This document shows positions 1-12,700 of a stretch of 64,000 bases of DNA, piece by piece. This DNA comes from Musa acuminata AAA Group (taxonomy: Eukaryota > Streptophyta > Magnoliopsida > Zingiberales > Musaceae). A model generated the notes under the pieces. It ran no database searches. It was not told the DNA's origin and saw only the letters and a program-made list of their open reading frames with translations. The position numbers were made by a program, and so were the translations under genes. The stretch covers positions 35,187,001 to 35,251,000 of the forward strand of contig NC_088345.1 in the NCBI RefSeq assembly GCF_036884655.1. Direction: 5' to 3'. Numbering within the stretch: position 1 is the first letter of the stretch; the number at the start of each line of letters is the position of its first letter.

Positions 1-690
1 CCTTGGCCCCATGTTCCCGAGACAGACCAGTGCCGCCAGTACGCCCGCGTCGTGCCCCTCGGCTCCATAAACCCCGAGCCGCGTCTGCACGGCCAGCCTG
101 CCCGCGCCGACCTCCACGGCCATATCCACCTGGTTCACGCCCCTCGGCCGCGGCTTGCCTGCGCCGAACCCCGCAGCTCCATGCTTGCCAAGCCCACCAC
201 CTCGGTCGCAGCCTGCCTGCACCGAGCACCTCGGCGACTCTCTGCCGAAATCCCACCTCAGCGCGGCCTGCCCGCCTAAGCGGCGTCCCTCGGTCGCAGC
301 CTGCCTGCACCGAGCACCTCGGCCAATCTCTGCCGAGACCCACCTCGGCGCGGCCCGACCGCCTGTCGTGTTCCTCGGCCGCGTGGTGCCCGAGGCCACG
401 TCCTCGCGTCCTGCCCGCCTGATCGTGCTACTCGGTCGCATGGCCCTTGCGACCACGCCTGCGCAGTCTGCCCGCCTGCGTCGTGCTCCTCGGTTGCGTA
501 ATGCCCGAGACCACACCTGCGCCGCCAGCCGCCTGCGTCGTGCTCCTTGGCTCCATGTTCCCAAGACAGACCAGTGCCGCCAGTACGCCCGCGTCGTGCC
601 CCTCGGCTCCATAAACCCCGAGACACGTCTGCACGGCCAGCCTGCCCGCGCCGAACTCCTCGGCCCTCTAGCTTTACACCACCCGGGACA
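1..690. repeat. ~543-bp higher-order repeat unit of GC-rich array
   Basis: This stretch holds one full copy and part of a second copy of a roughly 543-bp unit. Its landmark CCTTGGCnCCATGTTCC occurs at 1 and 545 and again at 24793, 25335 and 25879. The unit is very GC- and CpG-rich. It ends in a CTAGCTTTACACCACCC motif (about 668) that leads into the 66-bp array, and the same transition occurs near 26000. Long open frames exist here on both strands, but they are a by-product of composition and repeat length, and I do not call them genes. Confidence 0.85.
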
Positions 691-3075
691 CGCCTGCGCG
701 GCCTGCCCGCCTGCGTCGTGCTCCTCGGCTCTTCGGCTCTACGCCACCCGAAACCACGCCTGCGCGGCCTGCCCGCCTGCGTCGTGCTCCTCGGCTCTTT
801 GGCTCTACGCCACCCGAAACCACGCCTGCGCGGCCTGCCCGCCTGCGTCGTGCTCCTCGGCTCTTCGGCTTTACGCCACCCGAGACCACGCCTGCGTGGC
901 CTGCCCGCCTGCGTCGTGCTCCTCGGCTCTTCGGCTCTACGCCACCCGAGACCACGCCTGCGCGGCCTGCCCGCCTGCGTCGTGCTCCTCGGCTCTTCGG
1001 CTTTACGCCACCCGAGACCACGCCTGCGCGGCCTGCCCGCCTGCGTCGTGCTCCTCGGCTCTTCGGCTTTACGCCACCCGAGACCACGCCTGCGCGGCTT
1101 GCCCGCCTGCGTCGTGCTCCTCGGCTCTTCGGCTCTACGCCACCCGAGACCACGCCTGCGCGGCCTGCCCGCCTGCGTCGTGCTCCTCGGCTCTTCGGCT
1201 TTACGCCACCCGAGACCACGCCTGCGCGGCCTGCCCGCCTGCGTCGTGCTCCTCGGCTCTTCGGCTTTACGCCACCCAAGACCACGCCTGCGCGGCCTGC
1301 CCGCCTACGCCGTGCTCCTCGGCTCTTCGGCTTTACGCCACCCGAGACCACGCCTGCGCGGCCTGCCCGCCTGCGTCGTGCTCCTCGGCTCTTCGACTTT
1401 ACGCCACCCGAGACCACGCCTGCGCGGCCTGCCCGCCTGCGTCGTGCTCCTCGGCTCTTCGGCTTTACGCCACCCGAGACCACGCCTGCGCGGCCTGCCC
1501 GCCTGCGTCGTGCTCCTCGGCTCTACGGCTTTACGCCACCCGAGACCACGCTTGCGCGGCCTGCCCGCCTGCGTCGTGCTCCTCGGCTCCTCGGCTCTTC
1601 GGCTTTACGCCACCCGAGACCACGCCTGCGCGGCCTGCCCGCCTGCGTCGTGTTCCTCGGCTCTTCGGCTTTACGCCACCCGAGACCACGCCTGCGCGGC
1701 CTGCCCGCCTGCGTCGTGCTCCTCGGCTCTTCGGCTTTACGCCACCCGAGACCACGCCTGCGCGGCCTGCCCGCCTGCGCCGTGCTCCTCGGCTCTTCGG
1801 CTTTACGCCACCCGAGACCACGCCTGCGCGGCCTGCCCGCCTGCGTCGTGCTCCTCGGCTCTTCGGCTTTACGCCACCCGAGACCACGCCTGCGCGGCCT
1901 GCCCGCCTGCGTCGTGCTCCTCGGCTCTTCGGCTTTACGCCACCCGAGACCACGCCTGCGCGGCCTGCCCGCCTGCGCGGCCTGCCCGCCTGCGTCGTGC
2001 TCCTCGGCTCTTCGGCTTTACGCCACCCGAGACCACGCCTGCGCGTCCTGCCCGCCTGCGTCGTGCTCCTCGGCTCTACGGCTTTACGCCACCCGAGACC
2101 ACGCCTGCGCGGCCTGCCCGCCTGCGTCGTGCTCCTCGGCTCCTCGGCTCTTCGGCTTTACGCCACCCGAGACCACGCCTGCGCGGCCTGCCCGCCTGCG
2201 CCGTGCTCCTTGGCTCTTCGGCTTTACGCCACCCGAGACCACGCCTGCGCGGCCTGCCCGCCTGCGTCGTGCTCCTCGGCTCTTCGGCTTTACGCCACCC
2301 GAGACCACGCCTGCGCGGCCTGCCCGCCTGCGTCGTGCTCCTCGGCTCTTTGGCTTTACGCCACCTGAGACCACGCCTGCGCGGCCTGCCCGCCTGCGTC
2401 GTGCTGCTCGGCTCCTCGGCTTTACGCCATCCCGAGACCACACCTGCGCGGTCACCCCGCCTGCGTTGTGCTCCTCGGCCCTCGGCTCTACGCCATCCCG
2501 AGACCACACCTGCGCGGTTGCCCCGCCTGCGTTGTGCTCCTCGGCCCTCGGCTCTACGCCATCCCGAGATCACACCTGCGCGGTTGCCCCGCCTGCGTTG
2601 TGCTCCTCGGCCCTCGGCTTTACGCCACCCGAGACCACACCTGCGCGGTCACCCCGCCTGCGTTGTGCTCCTCGGCCCTCGGCTCTACGCCTCCCGAGAT
2701 CACACCTGCGCGGTCACCCCGCCTGCGTTGTGCTCCTCGGCCCTCGGCTCTATGCCTCCCGAGATCACGCCTGCGCGGTCACCCCGCCTGCGTTGTGCTC
2801 CTCGGCCCTCGGCTCTACGCCATCCCGAGACCACACCTGCGCGGTTGCCCCGCCTGCATTGTGCTCCTCGGCCCTCGGCTCTACGCCATCCCGAGACCAC
2901 ACCAGCGCGGCCAACCCGCCTGCGTTGTGCTCCTCGGCCCTCGGCTTTACGCCACCCGAGACCACGCCTGCGCGGCCTGCCCGCCTGCGTCGTGCTCCTC
3001 GGCTCTACGGCTTTACGCCACCCGAGAACACGCCTGCGCGGCCTGCCCGCCTGCGTCGTGCTCCTCGGCCATAGC
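690..3075. repeat. 66-bp tandem repeat array (left half)
   Basis: There are roughly 35 head-to-tail copies of a 66-bp unit containing CGCGGCCTGCCCGCCTGCGT and TTTACGCCACCCGAGACCA. A homogeneous sub-block (about 690-2405) is followed by a diverged sub-block (about 2406-2945). The diverged units read GTTGTG instead of GTCGTG and GCCATCCCGAGA instead of GCCACCCGAGA. Two standard units then close the array. Because 66 is a multiple of three and the unit lacks stop codons in several frames, it yields long artefactual ORFs on both strands. CpG content is high, so either C-to-T decay is limited or homogenisation is recent. Confidence 0.92.
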
Positions 3076-3430
3076 GTGCCCGAGACTTCCTCTATGCGGC
3101 CTAAGTAGCTTCTCGGCCATGGTATGCCCGAGAGCTCCACGGCCACGGCTTACCCGAGACCTCCTCGGCCATAGCGTGCCCGAGACCTCCTCGGCCACAG
3201 CCTACCCGAGACCTCCTCGGCCATAGTGTGCCCGAGACCTCCTCGGCCACAGCCTACCCGAGAGCTCCTCGGCCACAGCCTACCCGAGACCTCCTCGGCC
3301 ACGGCTTACCCGAGACTTCCTCTACGCGGCCTAAGTAGCTCCTCGGCCATGGTATGCCCGAGAGCTCCACGGCCACGGCTTGCCCGAGACTTCCTCTATG
3401 CACGCGCAAGTAGCTCCTCGGCCGCGGCAT
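3076..3430. repeat. 26-bp tandem repeat block
   Basis: Units of about 26 bp built on CCCGAGACCTCCTCGGCC alternate with ATAGCGTG or ACAGCCTA. Larger copies of the motif GCGGCCTAAGTAGC recur at about 3097 and 3328. The block is related to the neighbouring 66-bp array through CTCCTCGGC and CCCGAGA. Confidence 0.85.
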
Positions 3431-4122
3431 GCATGAGGAGAGATATGGCGTCGCCTGAGAGACTTGGCTCATGCGCGGCCAACACGCTGCCTCGCTGCCT
3501 CGGCCACTCGGCCTCGGGCGCAGCCAGCACGCTGCCTCGGCCACTCGGCCTCGTGCGCAGCCAGCACGCTGCCTCGCTGCCTCGGCCTCATGCGCAGCCA
3601 ACATGCTGCCTCGCTACCTCGGCCCCTCGGCCTCATGCGCGGCCAGCACGCTGCCTCGGCCCCTCGGCCTCGTTCGCAGCCAGCGAGCGGCCTCATGCAA
3701 ACACGCTGCCTTGCTGCCTTGCTGCCTCGGCCACATGCGCAGCCGGCAAGCAGCATCGCTGCCTCGGCCACTCGGCCACATACGCGGCTGCCTCACTGCC
3801 TCGTCCACTCGGCCTCGTGCGCAGCCAGCGCGCAGCCTCGCTGCCTCGACCTCATGCGCGGCCAGCACGCTGCCTCGGCCCCTCGGCCTCGTTCGCAGCC
3901 AGCGAGCGGCCTCATGCAAACACGCTGCCTTGCTGCCTCGCTGCCTCGGCCACTCGGCCACATGCGCAGCCAGCACGCTGCCTCGCTGCCTCGGCCACTC
4001 GGCCACATGCGCAGCCGGCAAGCAGCATCGCTGCCTCGGCCACTCGGCCACATACGCGGCTGCCTCACTGCCTCGTCCACTCGGCCTCGTGCGTAGCCAG
4101 CACGCAACCTCGCTGCCTCGGC
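3431..4122. repeat. ~45-bp and ~219-bp tandem repeats, CTCGGCC-rich
   Basis: Units of roughly 45 bp combine GCCTCGGCCACTCGGCC with ATGCGCAGCCAGCACGCTG. They are also arranged in a longer duplication of about 219 bp: the segment beginning CTCATGCGCG at 3632 recurs at 3851. The block is cut at 4122 by element A. The same sequence type resumes at 24541, so the array was continuous before that insertion. Confidence 0.85.
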
Positions 4123-5302
4123 TGTTGAATCTCGGATTTTGATGATGAAGTCAATTGTCATTTGTTATCTAATCTATGTGTTGAGATAAGTGTGCAGGAT
4201 TAACTACGATGAGAGTAAGACAAGCAGCAGGTGTTGCGCCGGAGTCAAGATCATGATCACGTTGGGAGTTCGAGAGTTCGACGGAAGTTCGGACGGTCGT
4301 CGGAGGTTCAGCGAGAACAGATCCGAGAAGTCCAGAAGCTTGCCAAGCGAAGCTCGTCGGAACTCGCCAAGTGGATCGTCGCAAAGTCCAGGAGTATGCC
4401 GGATGTTCACAGAAGGATCACCGAGGGTTTATCGGATGATCGACGGAAGTTGGCCGAAAACTCGCCGGAAGAAGCGATTGACGCATCGGAGCAGAGCTGC
4501 AGAAGTTGTCTTAGAGTTAATCGTAGTTAGCATGATGATTAAGCATGAAAATGGGAGGTGATCCCATTAGCTTAATCTTGGGGCAATTGGGCCCCTGAAA
4601 AGATTCAAATTGGGCCGAATGGAGTGAACCATTCGGACCCTGATTGCACCAGGAGGTGCAACCGCCCCAGCCAGGAGGTGCAACCGCCTGGGCTGTGAGG
4701 TTGGGAGGTGCAACCGCCCCAGCCAGGAGGTGCAACCGCCAGGGCTGCGAGGCTGGGAGGTGCAACCGCCCCAGCCAAGAGGTGCAACCGCCCAGAGCTC
4801 AGTCTTCGAGCTAGACTGGGCGGTGCAACCTCCTCTGCCAAGAGGTAGCACCGCCAGAGCTCAAGTTTCGAGCTCTGCCAGGCGATGCAACCACCGAGCT
4901 CAGTCTTCGAGCTCTGGCAGAGAGGAGCATCAGCCTGAGCTCAGTCTCGAGCTCTGCCAGGTGATGCAATCACCGAGCTCAGTCTTCGAGCTCTGGCAGA
5001 GAGGTGCATCAGCCTGAGCTCAGTTTCGAGCTCTGGCAGGTGATGCAACCACCGAGCTCAGATTTCGAGCTCTGCCAGGTGATGCAACCACCGAGCTCAG
5101 TCTTCGAGCTCTGCCAGGTGATGCAACCATCGAGCTCAGTCTTCGAGCTCAGGCAGAGAGGAGCAATCGCCTGAGCTCAGTCTTCGAGCTCTGCCAGGCG
5201 GTGCCACCTCTCTAGTCAAGAGGTGCAACCGCCTGATCCCAGAATTCTAGGATTTGATCGATTTGATCGTTTTGAGCTCGAATTTTGAATTGGGTTGGGG
5301 CC

Positions 5303-5310
5303 TATAAATA
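5303..5310 (+). promoter_or_regulatory. LTR TATA box (element A, 5' LTR)
   Basis: TATAAATA sits in GGGGCCTATAAATACCCC just downstream of the palindromic block. The same box occurs at the equivalent place in every LTR copy (23395, 44999 and, on the minus strand, 15589-15596). It is the likely core promoter for the genomic RNA. Confidence 0.8.
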
Positions 5311-6019
5311 CCCCACCCATTCAGCACTGAAAAGATACAGACCTACACCGAAATCTTGATCTTTTCTGTGATTCTAAGAGCTCAAAAGTGTTGTAAAGCC
5401 TTTAAGTCTCCTCCTTCTGTTCTTCAAGTTTTCAGTTGTAAAGTGAGGAGAGAAAGGTCTGTAAAGGTTGTCTCCTGAGCCTGTCAAAAGGAGAGAAATT
5501 GTAAAAGGGCAGTTTGGCCTTCGCCCATTGAAGGAAGGCACCTAGTTGACGTCGGCAACCTCATCGGTGGAGGAAGCCAAAAGTGGAGTAGGTCAAGGCT
5601 GACCGAACCACTCTAAATCTCTGGTTTGCGTTTATTTTCGAGCACTTTATCATTACTGCAAACCTCCCTCATTACTACTGCTCTCTGCGCTTTCACGAAC
5701 AAGTTCTAAGTGCTGTTCTTCCGAATCTGCATTCAGACGTAAATTCGTATTTTCATACATTACAGTTTACGTTTACGTTTGATTCTGCAGAACTGTTTTC
5801 CGTGCTTTTATGAACGAGCTTCTTTGCAGTTTACACTTACATTTTAATCCTATTGATAACTGCAATCTGTCCTCTACGATTTTACGAACGAGTTTCAACA
5901 TTTAAACGTAAAACTGCATTCAGACGTAAATCGGCTTTCCTCGCTCAATCATCAGATCTCAGTTCACGTTTATGTCTTGATTTCAACTGCATACTGCCTT
6001 CTGCGAGTATACAAACAAG

Positions 6020-6312
6020 TTTCAAAGTTTAGACGTAAATCTGCGTCTAGACGTAAAACTGCGTTTAGACGTAAAACTGCGTTTAGACGTAAATCTGCGT
6101 TTAGACGTAAATCTGAGTTTAAGACGTAAATCTGAGTTTAGACGTAAATCTGCGTTCAGACGTAAATCTGCGTTTAGACGTAAATCTGCGTTTAGACGTA
6201 AATCTGCGTTTAGACGTAAAACTGTGTTTAGACGTAAATCTGAGTTTAGACGTAAACTGCGCTTAGACGCAAAACTGCGCTTAGACGCAATCTGCGCTTA
6301 GACGCAAACTGC
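6020..6312 (+). repeat. 18-bp minisatellite inside LTR (element A)
   Basis: About 16 units of GCGTTTAGACGTAAATCT (18 bp) vary at a few positions and grade into GCGCTTAGACGCAA near the end. The block lies about 700 bp downstream of the TATA box, so it would be in the transcribed R/U5 leader. Equivalent blocks are at about 24120-24410 (A 3' LTR), 6660-6935 and 14595-14870 (B), and 45724-45995 and 53660-53930 (C). Confidence 0.9.
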
Positions 6313-6451
6313 ACTTAGATACAAACTGAGAATTTGCTTTTGCATCATAATAGTTTTTGAACGAACGCAGCTTTTGGTTTTTAATCGCTGTAAGATTTCC
6401 GCTGCACTAATTCACCCCCCCCCCCCTCTTAGTGCTCTCGATCCTAACAAT

Positions 6452-6463
6452 TGGTATCAGAGC
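6452..6463 (+). other. Primer-binding site, element A
   Basis: TGGTATCAGAGC lies 2 bp after the LTR end. It is the standard plant copia PBS, complementary to the 3' end of initiator tRNA-Met, and would prime minus-strand cDNA synthesis. Confidence 0.93.
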
Positions 6464-6499
6464 AATGTTAACTCTCTAAAGGATTAAAACCCAAGAGAG

Positions 6500-6534
6500 A
6501 TGGCATACGCCGGAAACCAAGAGGGGCATTCGAT
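6500..6534 (+). pseudogene. Element A gag, 5' fragment (cut by element B)
   Basis: The gag start codon and first 11 codons (MAYAGNQEGHS) plus part of the twelfth are here. They are identical to the start of gag in B and C. The frame is broken at 6534 by element B and resumes after the duplicated target at 16822. Any frame read straight on from this ATG runs into B's LTR and is an artefact. Confidence 0.9.
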
Positions 6535-8882
6535 TGTTAGGATCAAGAGCACTAAGAGGGGGGGGGGTGAATTAGTGCAGCGGAAATTTTATAATAATTT
6601 AAAAAACAAAAAGCTGCGTTTGTTCAAAAACGATTATGATGCAAAAGCAAATTCTCAGTTTGTATCTAAGTGCAGTTTGCGTCTTAAGCGCAGATTGCGT
6701 CTAAGCGCAGTTTTGCGTCTAAGCGCAGATTGCGTCTAAGCACAGATTGCGTCTAAGCGCAGTTTTACGTCTAAACGTAGTTTTACGTCTAAACGCAGAT
6801 TTACGTCTAAACGCAGTTTTACGTTTAAACGCAGTTTTACGTCTGAACGTAGTTTTACGTCTAAACGCAGATTTACGTCTAAACGCAGTTTTACGTTTAA
6901 ACGCAGTTTTACGTCTAAACGCAGATTTGCGTCTAAACTTTGAAACTCGTTTGTATATTCGCAGAAGGCAGTATGCAGTTGAAATCAAGACGTAAACGTA
7001 AACTGAAATCTGATGATTGAGCGAAGAAAGCCGATTTACGTCCGAATGCAGTTTTACGTCTAAATGTTAAAACTCGTTCGTAAAATCGTAGAGGACAGAT
7101 TGCAGTTATTAATAGGATTAAAATGCAAGCGTAAACTGCAAGGAAGCTCGTTCGTAAAAGCGCAGAAAACAGTTCTGCAGAATCAAACGTAAACGTAAAC
7201 TGTAATGTACGAAAATGCGAGTTTACGTCTGAATCCAGATTTGGAAGAACAGCACTTAGAACTTGTTCGTGAAAGCGCAGAGAGCAGTAGTGATGAGGGA
7301 GGTTTGCAGTAATGATAAAGTGCTCGAAATTAAACGCAAACCAGAGATTTATAGTGGTTCGGTCAGCCTTGACCTACTCCACTTTTGGCTTCCTCCACCG
7401 ATGAGGTTGCCGACGTCAACTAGCTGCCTTCCTTCAATGGGCGAAGGCCAAACTTCCCTCTTACAGTTTCTCTCCTTTTGACAGGCTTAGGAGACAACCT
7501 TTACAGACCTTTCTCTCCTCACTTTACAGTTGAACACTTGAAGAACAGAAGGAGGAGACTCAAGGATTTACAACACTTTTGAGCTCTTTAGAATCACAGA
7601 AAAGATCACAATTTCGGTATGGGTCTGTGCCTTTTCAGTGCTGAATGGGTGGGGTATTTATAGGCCCCAACCCAGTTCAAAATTCGAGCTCAAAACGATC
7701 AAATCGATCTAATCCCAGAATTTCTGGGATCAGGCGGTTGCACCTCTCGACTGGAGAGGTGGCACCGCCTGGCAGAGCTCGAAGACTGAGCTCTGCCGAT
7801 TGCTTCTTCTCTGCCAGAGCTCGAAGACTGAGCTCAATGGTTGCATCACCTGGCAGAGCTCGAAGACTGAGCTTGGTGGTTGCATCACCTGGCAGAGCTC
7901 GAAATCTGAGCTCGGTGGTTGCATCACTTGGCAGAGCTCCAAACTGAGCTCAAGCTGATGCACCATTCTGCCATAGCTCGAAGACTGAGCTTGGTGAATT
8001 CATCACCTTGCAAAGCTCGAGACTGAGCTCAGGCTGATGCACCACTCTGCCAAAGCTCGAAGACTGAGCTTGGTGGTTGCATCGCCTGGCAGAGCTCGGA
8101 ACTTGAGCTCTGGCGGTGCAACCTCTTGGCTGGAGCGGTTGCACCTCCCAGCCGTGCACCCCTGGCGGTTGCACCTCCTGGCTGGGGCGGTTGCACCTCC
8201 CAGCCGTGCACCCCTGGCGGTTGCACCTCCTGGCTGGGGCGGTTGCACCTCCCAGCCCCACAGCCCAGGCGGTTGCACCTCCTGGCTGGGGCGGTTGCAC
8301 CTCTCAACCCCTCAGCCCAGGCGGTTGCACCTCCTGGCTGGGGCGGTTGCACCTCCTGGTGCAATCAGGGTCCGAATGGTTCACTCCATTCGACCCACTT
8401 GAATCTTTTCAGGGGCCCAATTGCCCCAAGATTAAGCTAATGGGTTCACCTCCCATTTTCCTGCTTAATCATCGTGCTAACTACGATTATCTCTAAGACA
8501 ACTCCTGCAGCTTGCTCCGATGCGTCAATCGCTTCTTCCGGCGAGTTTCCGGCCAACTTCCGTCGATCAACCGATAACCCTCGGTGATCCTCCTGCGGAC
8601 ATCCGGCATACTCCTGGACTTTGCGACGATCCACTTGGCGAGTTCCGACGAGCTTCGCTTGGCAAGCTTCTGGACTTCTCGGATCTGTTCTCTCTGAACC
8701 TCCGACGACCGTCCAAGCTTCCGTCGAACTCTCGAACTCCCAACGTGATCATGATCTTGACTCCGGGGCAACTCCTGCTGCTTGTCTTAATCTCATCGTA
8801 GTTAATCCTGCACACTTATCTCAACACATAGATTAGATAACAAATGACAATTGACTTCATCATCAAAATCCGAGATTCAACA
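6535..8882 (-). repeat. Element B 3' LTR
   Basis: This is the LTR read on the minus strand: TGTTGAATC at 8882 and TCCTAACA at 6535. It contains the 18-bp minisatellite (about 6660-6935), a palindromic GGCGGTTGCACCTCC and GAGCTC block (about 7735-8360), and a 10-bp homopolymer close to its terminus. Confidence 0.95.
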
Positions 8883-8896
8883 ATCTCCCCCTTTTT
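8883..8896 (-). other. Polypurine tract, element B
   Basis: On the minus strand AAAAAGGGGGAGAT directly abuts the 3' LTR. It would prime plus-strand DNA synthesis. Further purine tracts with the same G5 core lie upstream in the 3' UTR (near 8940 and 9525). Confidence 0.85.
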
Positions 8897-9784
8897 GATG
8901 ATGACAATCAATTGATAAAGGAGTTATCCTTAACTCCCCCTATCTATATGCCATAGTTGAGATAAGTCAACCTTGAATTCAAGACCTTTGAATTCAAGTG
9001 ACGCATTGATAAGTTAGATCAGTTAAACTTATCAATGCTCCCATCATGATGCCTATCATGATGTATCTCTTCAAGAATTATGTCAAGACATGACATACAT
9101 CAACAAGTTTGTATGATAGTGTTTGTAACCAATCATCATGCAATCATATAAAGCTACGAAGGACTTTTTACATGATGCTTACATTTGAGATTCTCTAGTA
9201 AGTTTGCATTTTCTTCACAATATCAAATTAAGATATGATGCAAACTATAGTACATGTTCACATATCTCTTGGTGATGCAAGGATGGCATAACATTGTTTA
9301 TAGCATCACTGAAGTATTTGCAACTATGACATAGATATGATTATGGCAGTTCAGCTATGACATAGTGTATATCAATTCATATTTTTCTCCACATATCTCA
9401 TGGTGATGCAAGGATGGCATAACATTGTTTATAGCATCACTCAAGTATTTGCAACTATGACATAGATATGATTATGGCAGTTCAGCTATGACATAGTGTT
9501 TATCAATTCATATTTTTCTCCCCCTTTGTCATCAACAAAAAGCATGATAGCATTATCAAGCAAATAAAGGAAGTCATGACACATATATCACTTTATTGTT
9601 TTTGCTTGACGGAGGAAAGTCATTTTCCAAGGAGTTTTCATAAGAGAGTACGGGAACATCCCATTTTTAGCATACAACCTGAAAAATGAACTTTTTACAT
9701 GCATTTGGTTAAAAATATTTGCAACATGTTGTTTGATCAAGCGTTGTCAAGGCATGTAATAGTCATAACATCCGAAAGACTAGT
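8897..9784 (-). other. Element B 3' untranslated region with 131-bp tandem duplication
   Basis: About 0.9 kb lies between the pol stop and the polypurine tract. No coding sequence was seen. It contains two adjacent copies of a 131-bp segment (about 9260-9521) with the motif CTATGTCATAGCTGAACTGC. The duplication is shared with C and absent from A, where the segment is single (about 21705-21840). Confidence 0.85.
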
Positions 9785-12700
9785 TTAAGTGTTTGGACAC
9801 ATCAATATACCTAGTTCTCTTCTTATGTAAACAAATTGTTCTTCACATAGGGGTTTTGTGAAGATATCAGCCAGTTGATGTTTGGTATCAATAAACTCTA
9901 TGGTCACGTCATGATTAGTGACATGATCACGTATAAAGTGATGTCTAATATCAATGTGTTTTGTTCTTGAGTGTTGTATAGGATTTTTAGTTAAGCATAT
10001 TGCACTCGTGTTATCACATTTAATGGGAATATCTTTAAGAATCACTTTGTAATCTTCTAAAGTGTTTTTCATCCATACAACTTGTGCACAGCATGCACTT
10101 GCTGCAATGTATTCAGCTTCGGTTGTTGATAGGGCAACCGAGTTTTGTTTCTTAGATGACCAGGATACAAGGGCATGTCCTAAAAATTGACATGATCCTG
10201 ATGTGCTTTTTCTGTCTAGTTTACAGCCAGCGAAGTCCGCATCAGCATAGGCTGTTAATTCAAAATTTTCTGTTTTTGGGTACCATAATCCTAGATTGGT
10301 AGTTCCATTAAGATATCTGAGTATTCTTTTGACAGCTTTGAGATGAGATATCTTAGGGTCTGATTGAAATCTAGCACAAAGTCCTACACTGAACATAATG
10401 TCTGGTCTGGTGGCAGTGAGGTAAAGTAAACTTCCTATCATACCCCTATAGGTTTTTTGATCGAAGCTTTCTCCATTCTCATCAATTTCTAACTTAGTGG
10501 AGGTGCTCATAGGAGTGTCAATGGCTTTTGAATTATTCATTTTAAACTTCTTTAGCAAACTTACAGCATATTTGGTTTGACTAATAAAGATGCCATTGCT
10601 TAGTTGTTTGATTTGTAGGCCTAAGAAGAATGTTAACTCTCCCATTAGACTCATTTCGAATTCATGACTCATAGTTTTCGAAAAGGATTCACAAAGAGAT
10701 TCATTTGTAGAACCAAAGATAATGTCATCAACATAAATCTGAACAATGAGAAAATCATTTTCAAAATTCTTGATAAACAATGTAGTATCAACCTTGCCTT
10801 TTACGAAATTATTTTCAATGAGAAAAGAGCTAAGTCTCTCATACCAAGCCCTTGGGGCTTGCTTTAAACCATAGAGAGCTTTAGTTAATCTAAACACATG
10901 ATTAGGGTAGCCATTATTTTCAAATCCAGGAGGTTGTTCAACATAAACTTCTTCGGAAATGAAACCATTTAGAAAAGCGCTTTTAACATCCATTTGAAAT
11001 AATTTAAAATTATTGCAACTAGCATAGGCAAGGAGCATCCTTATGGCTTCCAGTCGAGCCACAGGTGCGAAGGTTTCTTCGTAATCGATACCTTCTTCTT
11101 GGTTGAAACCTTTGGCCACTAATCTAGCCTTGTTTCTAACCACGATACCATTTTCATCTTGCTTGTTTCTAAAGACCCATTTAGTACCAATTACTAAATG
11201 GTCATTTGGCCTAGGAACAAGCGTCCACACCTCATTTCTCTCAAATTGATTTAATTCATCTTGCATTGCGAAAATCCATGAATCATCTTTCATGGCTTCA
11301 TCAACACATTTGGGTTCAATTTGGGAGAGAAAAGCGGCGTTGGCACAAAAGTTTTTAAAAGAAGATCGTGTTTGAACCCCCTTTGATGTGTCTCCTAGGA
11401 TTAGTTCCTTAGGATGAGCATCTATATACTTCCAATCCTTGGGTAAGGATGTTTTGGAAGTAGATGCAACCAAGTTGCTAGTTGGAGACGGGGTTTCGTT
11501 TAAATTTAAGGAATCAAAATTAATATCATCATCAAGATCATTTTTCTTAATTTCTGAAATTTCATTGAAAACAACATGGATGGATTCTTCAATAATTAAA
11601 GTTCTTTTATTGAAGATGCGAAAAGCTTTAGAAACCGAAGAATAACCAAGAAAAATTCCTTCATCAGATTTAGCATCGAATTTTCCTAAGTTATCCTTTT
11701 CATTCAAGATAAAACACTTACACCCAAAGACTTTAAAATATGAGACATTGGGTTTTTTGTTATTCCATAGCTCATAAGGAGTTTTGGTGAGTAAGGGTCT
11801 TACTAGGACTCTATTTAAAATATAACATGCAGTGTTTACAGCTTCGGCCCAAAAATATTTGGGTAGGCTATGTTCATTCAACATGGTTCTAGCCATTTCT
11901 TGCAAATTTCGATTTTTTCTTTCTACTACCCCATTTTGTTGAGGATTTCTTGGAGTAGAGAAGTTATGGTTGTATCCGTTGAGTTCACAGAATTCTTGGA
12001 AGTCATGGTTTTGAAATTCTCCACCGTGATCACTTCTAATTGACGAAATCATAGATTCCTTCTCATTTTGAACAAGTTTACAAAACTTGGTAAAATGTCT
12101 AAAGCATTCATTTTTTTGTTTTAAGAAGTAGGTCCATGTATATCTGCTGTAGTCATCAATGATGACAAAGGCGTATTTGCTACCTCCTAGACTCGATGTA
12201 GAGATTGGTCCGAACAAGTCCATATGGATCAATTGTAAGGGCCTAGAGGTGCTTATTTGATTCTTAGCTTTGAAGCTACCCCTAATTTGCTTACCTAATT
12301 GGCAAGCATCACATACATTATCTTTGATGAACTTGATATGAGGAATTCCTCTTACAAGTTTTCTAGATGATACTTGATTGATTAGTTTCATGCTAGCATG
12401 ACCTAATCTTCTATGCCATAGCCAAGCATCCTCATTCATAACGGCAAAGCACATTTCATCACATAAGTCATTGATGTCAATAGTGTATACGTTGTTTTGT
12501 TTTAATGCAATCATAGATATATTTTTGTGTGGTTTTTCAATGATGCAGGCATTAGATTCAAATCTTATAATATATCCTTTATCACATAATTGACTAATGC
12601 TCAAGAGGTTATGTTTTAAACCATCAACTAGTAAAACATCTTCAATAGAGAGGTTGGATTTGTTACCAATGGTTCCTTTGCCAATGATTTTACCCTTGTT

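Larger units (their letters stand above)
4123..6449 (+). repeat. Element A 5' LTR
   Basis: This 2327-bp LTR has three blocks. The first is U3 (4123-4640). The second is a palindrome-rich block (about 4645-5240) of GAGGTGCAACCGCC and GAGCTC repeats. The third holds the TATA box and downstream sequence, ending in an 18-bp minisatellite (about 6020-6312), a 12-C run and the TCCTAACA terminus. Confidence 0.95.

Noticed and set aside
155..2368. Long open frames (up to 853 codons) in the GC-rich array on both strands
   Set aside because: The 66-bp unit is a multiple of three with no stops in several frames, so overlapping frames are open on both strands at once. There is no codon-level conservation, start context or domain.
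1..4122. Possible CRISPR-like array from regular repeats
   Set aside because: Units are contiguous head-to-tail with no unique spacers, in a plant retrotransposon context.
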